From JACQFK01 sp041482015 (GTDB lineage: Bacteria > Planctomycetota > MHYJ01 > JACPRB01), in assembly GCA_041482015.1 (NCBI GenBank), contig JBGPCZ010000011.1, positions 1 through 60,407 on the forward strand: DNA of 60,407 nt, read 5' to 3'. Positions 32,802-42,100 of the stretch are shown piece after piece. Numbering within the stretch: position 1 is the stretch's first letter; each line of letters begins with the position of its first letter. The translations under genes were made by a program, and so were the position numbers. The notes under the pieces are model-generated. The model saw only the letters and a program-made list of their open reading frames with translations. It had not been told where the DNA came from and did not search any database.

Positions 32802-35513
32802 GTGAGAACAGCCCTTCTTCTGGCCATCCTTCTGGCGGGCGCCGAGGCCCAGGAGCAGCAGGGCAGCGCCGTCGCGGGACAGCCCGTCGACTTCATCCGC
32901 GACATCCAGCCCATCTTCCGCGACTCCTGCCTCTCCTGCCACGGGGAGAAGAAACAGAAGGGCCAGCTCCGCCTCGACTCGAAGGTCTCCGCGCTCCAGG
33001 GCGGCGTCGGCGGCCGGATCATCGTCCCGGGCAAGGGCAAGGAGAGCAAGCTCGTCGCCATCCTCCTCGAGGCCAACGCCGACGACCGCATGCCCCAGAA
33101 GGCCGATCCCCTCTCCAAGGAAAAGATCGATCTCGTCCGCACCTGGATCGACCAGGGGGCGACCTGGCCCGACTCCGCCTCGGTCGGCGGCGCCGCCGAC
33201 AAGCACTGGGCTTGGGTCAAGCCGGTCCGCGCGGAACCGCCCGCGGTCGCGAACCCCTCGTGGGTCCGCAACCCCGTCGACGCTTTCATTGCCGCCGAAC
33301 TCGACCGGCGCGGCCTCAAGCCGCGGCCCGAGGCGCCCAGGCACCAGCTCCTCCGCCGTGTTTATCTCGACCTCATCGGCCTCCCGCCCACCCGCGAGGA
33401 GCTCCAGGCCTTCCTCGCCGATCCCGCGCCCGACGCCTACGAGAAAGTCGTGGACCGGCTTCTCGCCGACCCGCGGCACGGCGAACGCTGGGGCCGCCAC
33501 TGGATGGACGTCTGGCGCTACGCCGACTGGGCGGGCTACCAGAATGAGATCCGCGATTCGATGAAGCACATCTGGCGCTGGCGCGACTGGATCGTCGAGT
33601 CGCTCAACGCGGACAAGCCCTACGACCGCATGATCGTCGAGATGCTGGCCGGCGACGAGCTCGCGCCGGGCGATCCCGACACGCTCCGCGCGACCGGCTT
33701 CCTCGCCCGCAACTGGCAGAAGTTCAGCCGCGACTCGTGGCTCATCAACGTCGTCGAGCACACCTCGAAGGCCTTCCTCGCGACCACGATGAACTGCGCG
33801 CGCTGCCACGGCCACTTCTTCGATCCCATCAGCCACCAGGAGTACTACCAGTTCCGCGCCTTCTTCGAGCCCTACAACGTGCGCACCGACCACCTGCCCG
33901 GCCAGGGCAACGTCGACATCGACGGTCTCGCCCGCGTCTACGACGCCGACCCCGCCGCGCCGACCTACCTCTACGTGCGCGGCAACGAGAAGAACCCCGA
34001 CAAGTCGGCCGCCCTGCCGCCGGCCGTCCCGCGCGTCCTCGGCGGAACACCGCTCTCCATCCAGCCCGTTCCCCTCCCGAAGGAGGCGTTCCTCCCCGAG
34101 AAGCGCGACTTCGTCCTCCGCGACCTCCTCGCCGCCGACGCAAAGGACCTCGAGGCCGCCCGCGGCAAGATCGATGCCTCGCTCCAGGCCCTCTCAAAAC
34201 TCGAGGCGACCCTGGCGGCGGAGGAAAACCCCAAGAACCGGAAGGCGCGGGACGCGGCGCTCGAGGAGCTGCCCCTGGTGCTCATGGCCGTTCCGATCGG
34301 CGAGGCCAGGCACGCGTCGCTCGAGGCCACCGTCAAGGCTGAAGGGATCGAAGACGGAGGCGACAAGACGTCCGACGCATTCAAGAAGGCGGCGACCGAG
34401 GCCCAGGCCGCCCAGAGAACGCTGGCGGTCCTCGAATCGAAGCGGACGCTCTTCACCGCCCAGCGCGCCGTCTCGAAGGCGGCCGCGGACGGAAAGAAGC
34501 CCGAGGAGATCGCGGCCGCGAAGAAGAAGATCGACGAGGCTCAGAAGGCGCTCGCGAAAGCCGAGACGGACGCGAAGGCCCCGGCGACCGCCGAGTTCGC
34601 CCGGCGCAAGGTGCCGGCCTATCCCGGGACCAGCACCGGCCGCCGCCTCGCCCTCGCCCGATGGATCGCCGACGCGGAGAACCCGCTGACCGCGCGGGTC
34701 GCGGCCAACCATCTCTGGAACCGCCATTTCGGGAAGCCGATCGTCCCGACGGTCTTCGAGTTCGGAAAGCACGGCCGCGGCCCAAGCCACTTGGCGCTCC
34801 TCGACTGGCTGGCGACCGAGCTCGTCCGCGAGCACTGGAGCATGAAGAAGATGCACCGGCTGCTCGTGACCTCGGCCGCGTACCGCATGGATTCCTCCGC
34901 CGATCCCGCCGGGCTCGCCGCCGATCCGGAGAACCGGCTCCTCTGGAGGATGAACGCGCGCCGCATGGAGGCCGAGGTCGTGCGCGACAGCGTGCTCTAC
35001 CTGGCCGGCCAGCTCGACCTCACCCGCGGCGGCCCCGACATCCCCAACGGCCAGGGCCTCGAGGTGCCGCGCCGGAGCCTCTACTTCCAGCACGCCGCGG
35101 AGAAGCAGGTGGGATTCCTCATGCTCTTCGACGGCGCGAATGTCACGGAGTGCTACGAGCGGAGCGAAAGCGTCGTGCCGCACCAGGCGCTCGCGATGGC
35201 CAACAGCGCGCTCGTCCTGGAGAAGGCCCGGGTGCTGGCGGCGAAGCTCTCCAAGGAATCGGCCGAGTCCGGCCCGTTCGTCGGCGCGGCGTACGAGCAC
35301 GTCCTGGGCCGCGCGCCCTCGGCAGCCGAGCGCACCGAGTGCGAGCAGTTCCTCGCCGAGCAGGCGGCGCTCCTCACCGACCCGAAAAAGCTGAAGGCCT
35401 TCGAAGGCGGAGGGGCCGGGAAAGTCCCGCCCGCGACGGATCCCGGCCCGCGCGCGCGGGAGGACCTCGTCCAGGTGCTCTTCAACCACAACGAGTTCGT
35501 CACGATTCGCTGA
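32802..35513 (+). CDS. Planctomycete cytochrome C-DUF1549-DUF1553 protein (PSD1 type)
   Basis: A 903-aa exported protein. The GTG at 32802 is preceded by GAGGGG at about eight nt and begins a clean signal peptide (LLLAILLAGAEAQ). The haem site is CLSCH (C43, C46, H47) in a cytochrome module to ~115; DUF1549 follows from ~155 with a second CxxCH, NCARCHGHFFDP, near residue 330. A long Ala/Lys/Glu-rich helical insertion (~445-600) precedes DUF1553 (~610-885; ENPLTARVAANHLWNRHFG). It pairs with the DUF1501 gene eight nt downstream. It is co-oriented with, and 122 nt behind, the sigma-54 activator gene, so read-through or joint regulation is possible. The biochemical role is not established. Confidence 0.94.
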   Translation: MRTALLLAILLAGAEAQEQQGSAVAGQPVDFIRDIQPIFRDSCLSCHGEKKQKGQLRLDSKVSALQGGVGGRIIVPGKGKESKLVAILLEANADDRMPQKADPLSKEKIDLVRTWIDQGATWPDSASVGGAADKHWAWVKPVRAEPPAVANPSWVRNPVDAFIAAELDRRGLKPRPEAPRHQLLRRVYLDLIGLPPTREELQAFLADPAPDAYEKVVDRLLADPRHGERWGRHWMDVWRYADWAGYQNEIRDSMKHIWRWRDWIVESLNADKPYDRMIVEMLAGDELAPGDPDTLRATGFLARNWQKFSRDSWLINVVEHTSKAFLATTMNCARCHGHFFDPISHQEYYQFRAFFEPYNVRTDHLPGQGNVDIDGLARVYDADPAAPTYLYVRGNEKNPDKSAALPPAVPRVLGGTPLSIQPVPLPKEAFLPEKRDFVLRDLLAADAKDLEAARGKIDASLQALSKLEATLAAEENPKNRKARDAALEELPLVLMAVPIGEARHASLEATVKAEGIEDGGDKTSDAFKKAATEAQAAQRTLAVLESKRTLFTAQRAVSKAAADGKKPEEIAAAKKKIDEAQKALAKAETDAKAPATAEFARRKVPAYPGTSTGRRLALARWIADAENPLTARVAANHLWNRHFGKPIVPTVFEFGKHGRGPSHLALLDWLATELVREHWSMKKMHRLLVTSAAYRMDSSADPAGLAADPENRLLWRMNARRMEAEVVRDSVLYLAGQLDLTRGGPDIPNGQGLEVPRRSLYFQHAAEKQVGFLMLFDGANVTECYERSESVVPHQALAMANSALVLEKARVLAAKLSKESAESGPFVGAAYEHVLGRAPSAAERTECEQFLAEQAALLTDPKKLKAFEGGGAGKVPPATDPGPRAREDLVQVLFNHNEFVTIR

Positions 35514-35521
35514 GGGACCTT

Positions 35522-36985
35522 ATGGATTACGGCTGCAAGCGCGTCTCCCGCCGGACGTTCCTCGCCGACACCGGCATGGGGTTCACCGGGCTCGCGCTCG
35601 GGGCGCTCCTCCAGAAGGAGGGCCTTGCCCGCGACGACTCGAAGTGGGCTCCGCCGACGGGGAAGCCGCACTTCCAGCCGAAGGCCAAGAGCGTCATCTG
35701 GCTCTTCATGGTCGGCGGGACGAGCCACGTGGAGAGCTTCGATCCCAAGGCCGCGCTCAACCAGTACGCCGGGAAGTCGATCGCGGAGACGCCCTTCAAG
35801 GACACGCTGAGCAATCCCGCGATCAAGGACATCCGCGAGTTCATCGCGGGCAATCACAAGGTCCAGCCCGTCCTCTACCCGCTCCAGGTCGGCTACCGGA
35901 AGCGCGGCCAGAGCGGCCTCGAGGTGAGCGACTGGTGGACGAACGTCGGGGACTGCATCGATGACATCGCGGTCGTGCGCTCGCTCTACACCACCGACAA
36001 CGACCACGGCGCGCAGCTCCAGTTCCACACGGGGCGGCACGCGCTCGAGGGGTCCTTCCCCACCATCGGCTCGTGGGTCCACTACGGCCTGGGCTCTCTG
36101 AACGACAGCCTGCCGCAGTTCGTGGTGCTGGGGCAGATGCTCGCCGACTGCTGCGGCGGCGTGAACGGCCACGGGGCGCACTACCTGGGGCCCGAGCACG
36201 CGGGCGTCCGCATGAACGCCGACCCGGTCAACCCGCTCCCCTTCGCGTCGCCGGGGGCGGGCAAGTTCCGGGAGGAGCAGGCCGCGGAGTTCGGCCTCCT
36301 GGGGCGCCTGAACAACCTGAGCGCGATCGAGTACCCCGAGGACCCGGCGCTCCGCGCGCGGATCAAGTCCTATGAGCTCGCCTTCAAGATGCAGGCCGCC
36401 GTGCCCGAGGTCTTCAAGTTCGACGACGAGTCCAAGGAGACGCGCGACCTCTACGGCCTCGACAGCCCGGCCACCAAGGCGTTCGGCATGCAGTGCCTCG
36501 GCGCCCGCCGGCTCGTCGAGCGGGGCGTCCGCTTCGTGCAGGTCTTCCACGGCTCGTCGGGTGGCGCGGGATCGTGGGACGCGCACAGCGCGCTGAAGAA
36601 GGGCCACACCGAGCTCTGCGGCCAGGCCGACCGCCCGATCGCGGGCCTGCTCAAGGACCTCAAGCGGCGCGGTCTGCTCGACGAGACGATCGTCGTCTGG
36701 GCGACGGAGTTCGGCCGCACGCCGGGCGCGCAGGGCGGCGACGGCCGCGATCACCACCCCTTTGGATTCTGCGCCTGGCTCGCGGGCGGCGGCATCAAGG
36801 GCGGCGTCGCGCACGGGGCCACGGACGAGATCGGCTTCCACGCGGTCGAGAACCGGCACTACGTGACCGACATCCACGCGACGGTGCTCAAGCAGCTGGG
36901 TCTCGATCCTCGAAAGCTCGAAGTGCCCGGGCGGAAGCGGCTGGAGATCGACTACGGCAAGCCGATCGACGCGATCATCGCCTGA
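35522..36985 (+). CDS. DUF1501 protein with Tat signal
   Basis: A 487-aa protein starting at the ATG at 35522, with GAGGG a few nt upstream; the frame upstream of this is shadow sequence. The N-terminus VSRRTFLADTGMGFTGLALG is a good twin-arginine signal, implying folding and possibly cofactor loading before export. DUF1501 features are VIWLFMVGGTSHVESFDP, WVHYGLGSLNDSLPQFV, CLGARRLVERGVRFVQVFHG, VVWATEFGRTPG and DHHPFGFCAWLAGGG. It is the partner of the preceding DUF1553 protein. Compared with the DUF1501 protein at 13572-14951 it is 28 residues longer and carries a CCGGVNGHG loop, so the two cassettes are paralogous rather than recent duplicates. A short hairpin follows the stop. Confidence 0.94.
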   Translation: MDYGCKRVSRRTFLADTGMGFTGLALGALLQKEGLARDDSKWAPPTGKPHFQPKAKSVIWLFMVGGTSHVESFDPKAALNQYAGKSIAETPFKDTLSNPAIKDIREFIAGNHKVQPVLYPLQVGYRKRGQSGLEVSDWWTNVGDCIDDIAVVRSLYTTDNDHGAQLQFHTGRHALEGSFPTIGSWVHYGLGSLNDSLPQFVVLGQMLADCCGGVNGHGAHYLGPEHAGVRMNADPVNPLPFASPGAGKFREEQAAEFGLLGRLNNLSAIEYPEDPALRARIKSYELAFKMQAAVPEVFKFDDESKETRDLYGLDSPATKAFGMQCLGARRLVERGVRFVQVFHGSSGGAGSWDAHSALKKGHTELCGQADRPIAGLLKDLKRRGLLDETIVVWATEFGRTPGAQGGDGRDHHPFGFCAWLAGGGIKGGVAHGATDEIGFHAVENRHYVTDIHATVLKQLGLDPRKLEVPGRKRLEIDYGKPIDAIIA

Positions 36986-36991
36986 CCGAAC

Positions 36992-37013
36992 CGGGGTGAT
37001 TCGAGGCACCCCG
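36992..37013 (+). terminator. Possible weak terminator hairpin after DUF1501
   Basis: CGGGGTG and CACCCCG form a 7-bp G+C stem with an 8-nt loop just after the stop codon at 36985. There is no T-run, so termination here would be inefficient or factor-assisted. Confidence 0.35.
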
Positions 37014-37017
37014 ATCC

Positions 37018-37062
37018 ACCACAAAGTCACAATGGACACCACGAACTCAAAGAGAAACGTGG
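37018..37062. repeat. Degenerate purine/AC-rich intergenic tract
   Basis: A run of CACAAAG/CACAATG/CACGAACTCAAAG-type units follows the DUF1501 gene. It resembles the minus-strand reading of the tract at 49894-49935 (CACAGAGACACAAAGACAC). Non-coding. Confidence 0.4.
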
Positions 37063-37103
37063 GCGTACGAGCCTTGGCAGATGTTCGAGGCTGCTGGCCG
37101 CGT

Positions 37104-37391
37104 TCAGCCCTGGCGTACCGTCTTTGGTCGAGTCGCTTGATGGAGCAGCATTGCGACCGAAGAACAGGAGAGGAGAATTCCCAATACTAACTCCGCGGTT
37201 CTCATCCACGAGGGTCTTGTGACATCGAGCAATCGTTCGAGTTGGGTGAAGCAGCCGCCAGAACGTCCGTGAGCTGGATCAGCCGGACAATATCCATAGC
37301 AAGCAGAGTCCAATATCAACAGGGCTCCCATCGCGAGTGCCCCGAGGATTCCCGTTACTCTCCGAATCGCGGATTTCGCGAGCGCCTTCAT
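37104..37391 (-). CDS. Small membrane protein of unknown function (95 aa)
   Basis: The ATG at 37391 lies two nt after the stop of the YeaQ-like gene, so the pair should be cotranscribed and probably translated in series. Two hydrophobic helices are visible, one at ~12-32 (VTGILGALAMGALLILDSAC) and one at ~66-84 (AELVLGILLSCSSVAMLL), joined by a Cys/Gly-rich loop (CYGYCPADPAHG, then GGC). The three loop Cys might form disulfides if the loop is outside. The C-terminus is basic. I do not recognise the family; the partner gene suggests an envelope or stress role. Confidence 0.6.
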   Translation of the reverse strand: MKALAKSAIRRVTGILGALAMGALLILDSACYGYCPADPAHGRSGGCFTQLERLLDVTRPSWMRTAELVLGILLSCSSVAMLLHQATRPKTVRQG

Positions 37392-37393
37392 GG

Positions 37394-37690
37394 CTACTTC
37401 TTTTTCTTGTCGTGCTTCGACGCGCCCTTCGCGATGAAGCCGACGACGAAGGTCACCACCAGGCAGCCGAGGAAACTCCAGATCACCGGGAACCGGTGAT
37501 CGCCGATGCCGACATCGAAGATGATCGGGAGGTGGAACCAGCCGGTCATCTCCTTCCCGACATAGGCGCCGATGAACCCGAGGAAGATGCTCACGAACAT
37601 CCCGCCGAGCTTGTAGCCCAGCATCCGCTGGGTGATCACGCCCAGGATCGCGGCCATCGCGAGCAGGATGAAGAACTCCCCGATCGTCAT
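37394..37690 (-). CDS. GlsB/YeaQ/YmgE family small membrane protein
   Basis: A 98-aa protein with three predicted membrane helices: FFILLAMAAILGVITQRML, the Gly-rich GGMFVSIFLGFIGAYVG, and VIWSFLGCLVVTFVVGF. The Gly-spaced middle helix is the signature of the GlsB/YeaQ/YmgE (transglycosylase-associated) family, often stress-induced, with unknown molecular function. The loop between helices 2 and 3 (HLPIIFDVGIGDHRFP) is longer than in E. coli YeaQ. The protein ends in a Lys-rich tail (SKHDKKKK), expected inside. GGAGGG precedes the ATG. It is divergent from the NRDE gene across 60 bp. Confidence 0.85.
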   Translation of the reverse strand: MTIGEFFILLAMAAILGVITQRMLGYKLGGMFVSIFLGFIGAYVGKEMTGWFHLPIIFDVGIGDHRFPVIWSFLGCLVVTFVVGFIAKGASKHDKKKK

Positions 37691-37750
37691 GGCAGGCCCT
37701 CCGTTTCCCCAAGTTTACCCCATGCAAGCCGATTTCACTATACTGACCCC

Positions 37751-38437
37751 ATGTGCGTCCTGGCGCTCTGGCTCGGGGTCGACCCGGCGCGACCCTTGAT
37801 CGTCGCCGCAAACCGGGATGAGTCCTACGATCGGGCCTCGGCGTCCCCTTCTGAGATCGAGCCCGGGATCGTCGCGGGGAAGGATCTCGAAAGCGGCGGG
37901 ACGTGGTTCGGGTTCAACCGGCACGGGCTGTTTGTCGCAGTGACGAATCGAAAGAGTCCCGTTCGCACGCCCGGTTCGCCCTCGCGCGGCCTGCTCGCGC
38001 TCGAGGCGCTCCGCTGCCGGAAGCTCTCGTGCCTCGAAGGGCTTGTCGCAAGGCGCGTGAGGGAGCAACCGGTCGCCGGCTTCAACCTGGTGGCGGTCGC
38101 CGAGGGAACGGGCGTGGCGCTCCATTGGGACGGCGCGCTCCGGCCCGTCCGCTTCGGCGCCGGCGCGCACGTCGTCTCCTCGGACCGCGACCTCGACGAC
38201 GCCTCGATGCCCGAGAAGCAGATCTTCGATCGCACGTTCCGCGCGGAATCGCCGCGGGACGAGTCGATCCGGAGATTCCTGGCCTCGCACGAGGGCGGGC
38301 GCCCCGTCTGCAAGCACGGCGACCGCTTCGGCACCGTCTCCTCGGCGATTTACGTCGCGGGCCGGAGTTTCCACTTTGCGCCGGGCCCGCCCTGCCTCAC
38401 TCCGTACACGGAGGTCGCTACTTCATCATCTCCTTGA
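37751..38437 (+). CDS. NRDE (TANGO2-like) family protein
   Basis: A 228-aa protein that begins Met-Cys (MCVLALWLG) and carries the family-defining AANRDE at ~20-25, followed by GGTWFGFNRHGLFVAVTNR. In this family the second residue Cys fits an N-terminal nucleophile fold, with Cys2 exposed after Met removal. Eukaryotic TANGO2 is linked to lipid/CoA or haem handling; the bacterial role is not settled. A TATACT lies six nt before the ATG with no Shine-Dalgarno, so the mRNA may be leaderless. The last 20 nt overlap the convergent SGNH hydrolase gene. Confidence 0.9.
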   Translation: MCVLALWLGVDPARPLIVAANRDESYDRASASPSEIEPGIVAGKDLESGGTWFGFNRHGLFVAVTNRKSPVRTPGSPSRGLLALEALRCRKLSCLEGLVARRVREQPVAGFNLVAVAEGTGVALHWDGALRPVRFGAGAHVVSSDRDLDDASMPEKQIFDRTFRAESPRDESIRRFLASHEGGRPVCKHGDRFGTVSSAIYVAGRSFHFAPGPPCLTPYTEVATSSSP

Positions 38438-39122
38438 GCAGCGCGTCCATCCCCTCCGCCCAGATCTGGTAGCCCTTCTCGGAGAGATGCAGGAAGTCGG
38501 GCATGATGTCTTTTGAGATCGACCCGTCGGGCTGGAGGAACTTCGGGCCCAGGTCGAGAGTGCGGACGTTTTTCTTGTCCTCCATCTTCGCGAGCAGTTC
38601 ATTCAGCTTCGCGATCTTGTTCCTCCCGTCCGTCTTGGGCTTCTCGTCGCGCGGGAAGACCGCGAGCAAAAGGATCTTCGTCTTTGGCAGCTTCTTCCGG
38701 AGCGTCTGCACCACCGCCGTCACGCCCTTCGCCACCCCCTCGACCGGGTCGCCGTTCAGGCCGAAATTGTTCGTGCCGATCAGGAGCACGACCGCCTTGG
38801 GACTGATCCCGTCGATCTCGCCGTTCGTGATCCGCCACAGGACGTTCTGCGTCGTGTCGCCGCCGATCCCAAAGTTGACCGCGTTGAGCGCGCCGTAGTG
38901 CTTCTGCCAGACCGCGTTGTTGCCCCAGCCCTCGGTGATCGAGTCGCCGAGGAACACCAGGTCGACATTCCCCTCCTTGGCGCGTTTGAGCATGGCTTCG
39001 TGCTTCCCCTTCCACGTCGCGACCGACATCCACGGGTATTCCTTCGACCGCGCGAACGGCGCCGCGGGGTCCTCCGCCTGGAGCGCCCAGGCTAAGAGCA
39101 GGCCTGCCAGGAGTGCTTTCAT
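38418..39122 (-). CDS. SGNH/GDSL-type hydrolase (PAF-acetylhydrolase-like), secreted
   Basis: A 234-aa exported esterase. The signal peptide is residues 1-16 (ends ALQAEDP). The four SGNH blocks are present: block I VFLGDSITEGW with nucleophile Ser61, block II NFGIGGDTTQN, block III LIGTNNFG, and block V DFLHLSEKGY with the Asp-x-x-His pair. The closest type is the PAF-acetylhydrolase subunit group, seen in planctomycetes as carbohydrate deacetylases or sialate/xylan esterases; the substrate here is unknown. GGGGGGA lies near the ATG. A 33-bp palindrome with the same geometry as the one before the ThuA operon covers its predicted transcription start. Confidence 0.93.
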   Translation of the reverse strand: MKALLAGLLLAWALQAEDPAAPFARSKEYPWMSVATWKGKHEAMLKRAKEGNVDLVFLGDSITEGWGNNAVWQKHYGALNAVNFGIGGDTTQNVLWRITNGEIDGISPKAVVLLIGTNNFGLNGDPVEGVAKGVTAVVQTLRKKLPKTKILLLAVFPRDEKPKTDGRNKIAKLNELLAKMEDKKNVRTLDLGPKFLQPDGSISKDIMPDFLHLSEKGYQIWAEGMDALLKEMMK

Positions 39123-39135
39123 CGTCCCCCCAAAC

Positions 39136-39168
39136 TGTTAACGAAAGTGCGGCGCGACTTCGTTAACA
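39136..39168. promoter_or_regulatory. Operator palindrome before the SGNH gene, TGTTAA-N21-TTAACA
   Basis: The outer arms TGTTAACGAA and TTCGTTAACA are perfect complements; the inner part is imperfect. Half-site spacing (27 bp start to start) and distance to the start codon (13 nt) match the site at 30768-30802. Confidence 0.75.
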
Positions 39169-39171
39169 CTT

Positions 39172-39199
39172 ATTCTACGATCCCACGGCGAAGGCGCAA
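39172..39199 (-). promoter_or_regulatory. Candidate sigma-70 promoter of the SGNH gene
   Basis: On the minus strand TTGCGC and TAGAAT are 16 bp apart, overlapping the end of the TPR gene. The start would fall near 39165, inside the operator palindrome. Confidence 0.45.
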
Positions 39200-42100
39200 C
39201 GGAACCAGCCCCAGAGGGCCCCGCTCACGCCGCCCCGCTCCCGGGCGATCCGCCTCACCGTGAGCCGGTACGCCGCGAGCATGACGTGGTCCTCGTCGTA
39301 CTTCGGCATGCACGCGACCGCCTTACGGAGCAGACCGACGGCCTCGCGAAAACCCTCCTTCCGCGCCGCGAGGATCGCCTGGATCATCCCGCGCAGGCAC
39401 CGGTAGAACGGATCGAGCGGCCCCGGGTCGCTCTCCCCCGCGACCGCCGCGCCCGTCGCGTCCCCGTCGAGCGCCGCGTCGAACGCGAGCCACAGGCGGT
39501 GCGGCACCGTCGCGTGGTCGGGCGGGAGCCGGAGCGCCGCCTCGCCGACGACCTTCGCCTCCCCGATCCGGCCGGCGGTCCGCAGCCCGGAGACCACGTT
39601 CAGGAGCATCCACGGCTTCGCGCCCTTCCGCTCCTTCCAGCCCGCGTGCCATTCCACCGACTCGGGCTCCCAGCCGAGTTCCATCAGCGCGTAGCCCCCG
39701 CATCCCCACGCGAGATCGCTCGACTCGATCCGCTTCCGTTCCTCCTTGAGGAACGCCCGGAGCTCCTCCTTGCGACGCGCCTTCGCGAGCGCCTCGAGAT
39801 ACTCCCCCGCCGCGCCGCTCCAGAGCTCCGGTCGATCCCCGAACGCGGCGAGCCCGTCCCGGCACTCCGCCCAGCCGCCGCGGCCCGTGCACGCCCGCAC
39901 CCAGTGCACCGCGGAAAACGGAGGGACGCCCGGCTTCGCCAGCTCTTCGCGGACGACGCGCTCCTCGACCGCCCCCCAGCCCGCCTCCCTCATCGCCTTC
40001 CCCGCGGCATCGAACGCCCACGGGTCGGCGTTCGCCGTCGCGCAGATCTCGCGAAACGCGAGCGCCGCCGCGGCCTCGTCCTTCCGCTTCGCCGCCAGCC
40101 TCACGGCCCGCGCGGCCACGGTAGACCCTCCCACCTGCACGCGGAGGATCTTCAACGTGGCCTCCGCCCGCTCGATCTCCCCGTCCTCGACCTGGAGGTC
40201 GAACAGCGACGTCCCCGCGAGCTCGTAGTCGGGGGCCAGCTCCATCGCCCGCGCGAAGTCCGCCTTCGCCCCCGCGCGATCTCCCGTGCGGAGCTTCGCG
40301 TCCCCGAGATAGCCGAACGAGAGGCCCCTCTGGGGGGCGAGTCGCTGGATCGCCTTCGCGGCCTCCAGGTAGACCTCGTTCATCTCCTCCTCGCGGCACC
40401 AGTCCGCCACCCGAACCCAGCCCCACGTGTAGCTCGGGTCCTCCGCCACGAGCGAGCGCATCCGCTCGATCGCCGACTTCCGCCGACCCCGCTCGGCCTC
40501 GATCCACGCGGCCCGGCCCCGGAGCGGGAGCGGCGCCTCCACGCCCCCGCACGCCGCGAGCGCCTCGTCGAACCTCCCCGCCTCGGCGAGCAGCATCGCC
40601 CGCAGGTCCCGCGCCTCGGTGCCCCGCGGATCGAGCTCCGCCGCCTTGCCGAGCGCCGCGAGCCGCTCCTCCAGGTCCTCCGGGCGATCCAGGATCCGCG
40701 CGAGGACGAGCCACGACTGCGCGTCGCCCGCGCGGCGCGCCGCCAGGCCCCTCGCCAGCGTGAGCGGACGCTCCGGCCGCCCGAGCTCCGACGCCCAGCC
40801 GGCGAGCGTCGACCACGCGTCCTCGTAGCCGGGCTCCACCCCGACGAGCTTCTCCATCCTCGCCACCGCCGCGTCCTTCTCGCCGAGGCGCCAGAGGACC
40901 TCCGCGAGCCGCTCGTGCGTGTACGGGTCGAGCGGCGAACGCGCCACCGCCTGCTCCAGGACGGCCTTCGCGCCCGCGAAGTCGCCCACCCGCTCGTGGG
41001 CCGACGCAAGCTCGCGCGAGGCGAGCCCCCACGAGGGGTTGATCCGGAGCGCCTGCTCGAGGGCCGCGCGGACCCCGGCGGCATCGCCCTTGAGGCGGTG
41101 GACGAACGCGAGGTCCACCCAGAGTTTCGGCACGAGCGGGAACCGCTCCGTCGCCTTGCGCGCGAGGTCGAGCGCCTCGTCGAGCCGGTTCATCTCCGCC
41201 CACTGCCGGACCATCGCCGCCCAGGCGTGCCACAGGTCGGGTCGCGCCCCGACCGCCTCGCGGAGCTGCGCGAGGAGCTCCTCGGGCTCGAGGGTGTCCT
41301 TCGCCAGGTCGCGGTAGGTGAGGAGCCCGTCGCCGAAGATGACCTGGCGGATGAGCTCCGCCCGGATGAAGGCGAGCGCCTCGCGGCGCGCCGCCACCGT
41401 CGCCGCCCCGCGCACGAGGTCGCGGAGCGCGGGCTCCCAGTCGACCGAAAGCCGGATCGACTGCCGGCACGCCTCACTCGCCGCCTGGACCTTCCCCGCC
41501 GCCGAGCAGACCGCCGCCCTCACGGTGTAGGTCGAGGGATCCGACGGATCGAGGCGGTACGCCGCGTCGGCCTCCTCGAACGCCTCGTCGAGCCGGCGCT
41601 CGCGCGCGAAGAGGAGCGCGAGCTCCCCCCGCGCCCAGGCGTCGTCCGGGTTGATCGCGATCAGCCGCCGGCACGCCGCCTCGTGATCGGCCGCCTCGCC
41701 CTCGCGCAGCCATTCGATCCACAGGCGGTGGATCCCCGCGTGGTGGGGAAACCGGTCGGCGAGCCGGCGGAGGTGATCGCACGCCGCCGCGCGCCCCTCC
41801 GTCTCCGCGAGCAGCCGCGCCGCATTGGCGTGCGCGTCCATCGCGAGAGGCTCCACTTCGCCAATCGAGCGCCACAGCTCCAGCGTCGCGCGCAGCTCCC
41901 CGCGGTTGGCCGCGAGATGGGCCGATGTGCGAAGCCACGAGCCGCGGTGGGACCGCCCCTCCGCCGCCTTGAGAAGCGCCCCCGCCCGGTCGGGGTTGCC
42001 GCTCCGGGCGTGCGCGTCCGCCGCGAAGAGCATGAGCTCTCCGTCCTCGGGCCGGAGCTTGAGCGCCTCCTCCAGGATCTCGAACGCCTCGCCCGTCCGG

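Noticed and set aside
39136..39168. Palindrome after the TPR gene, considered as its terminator
   Set aside because: The arms are A+T-rich and no T-run follows. It sits over the SGNH promoter and matches the spacing of the operator at 30768.
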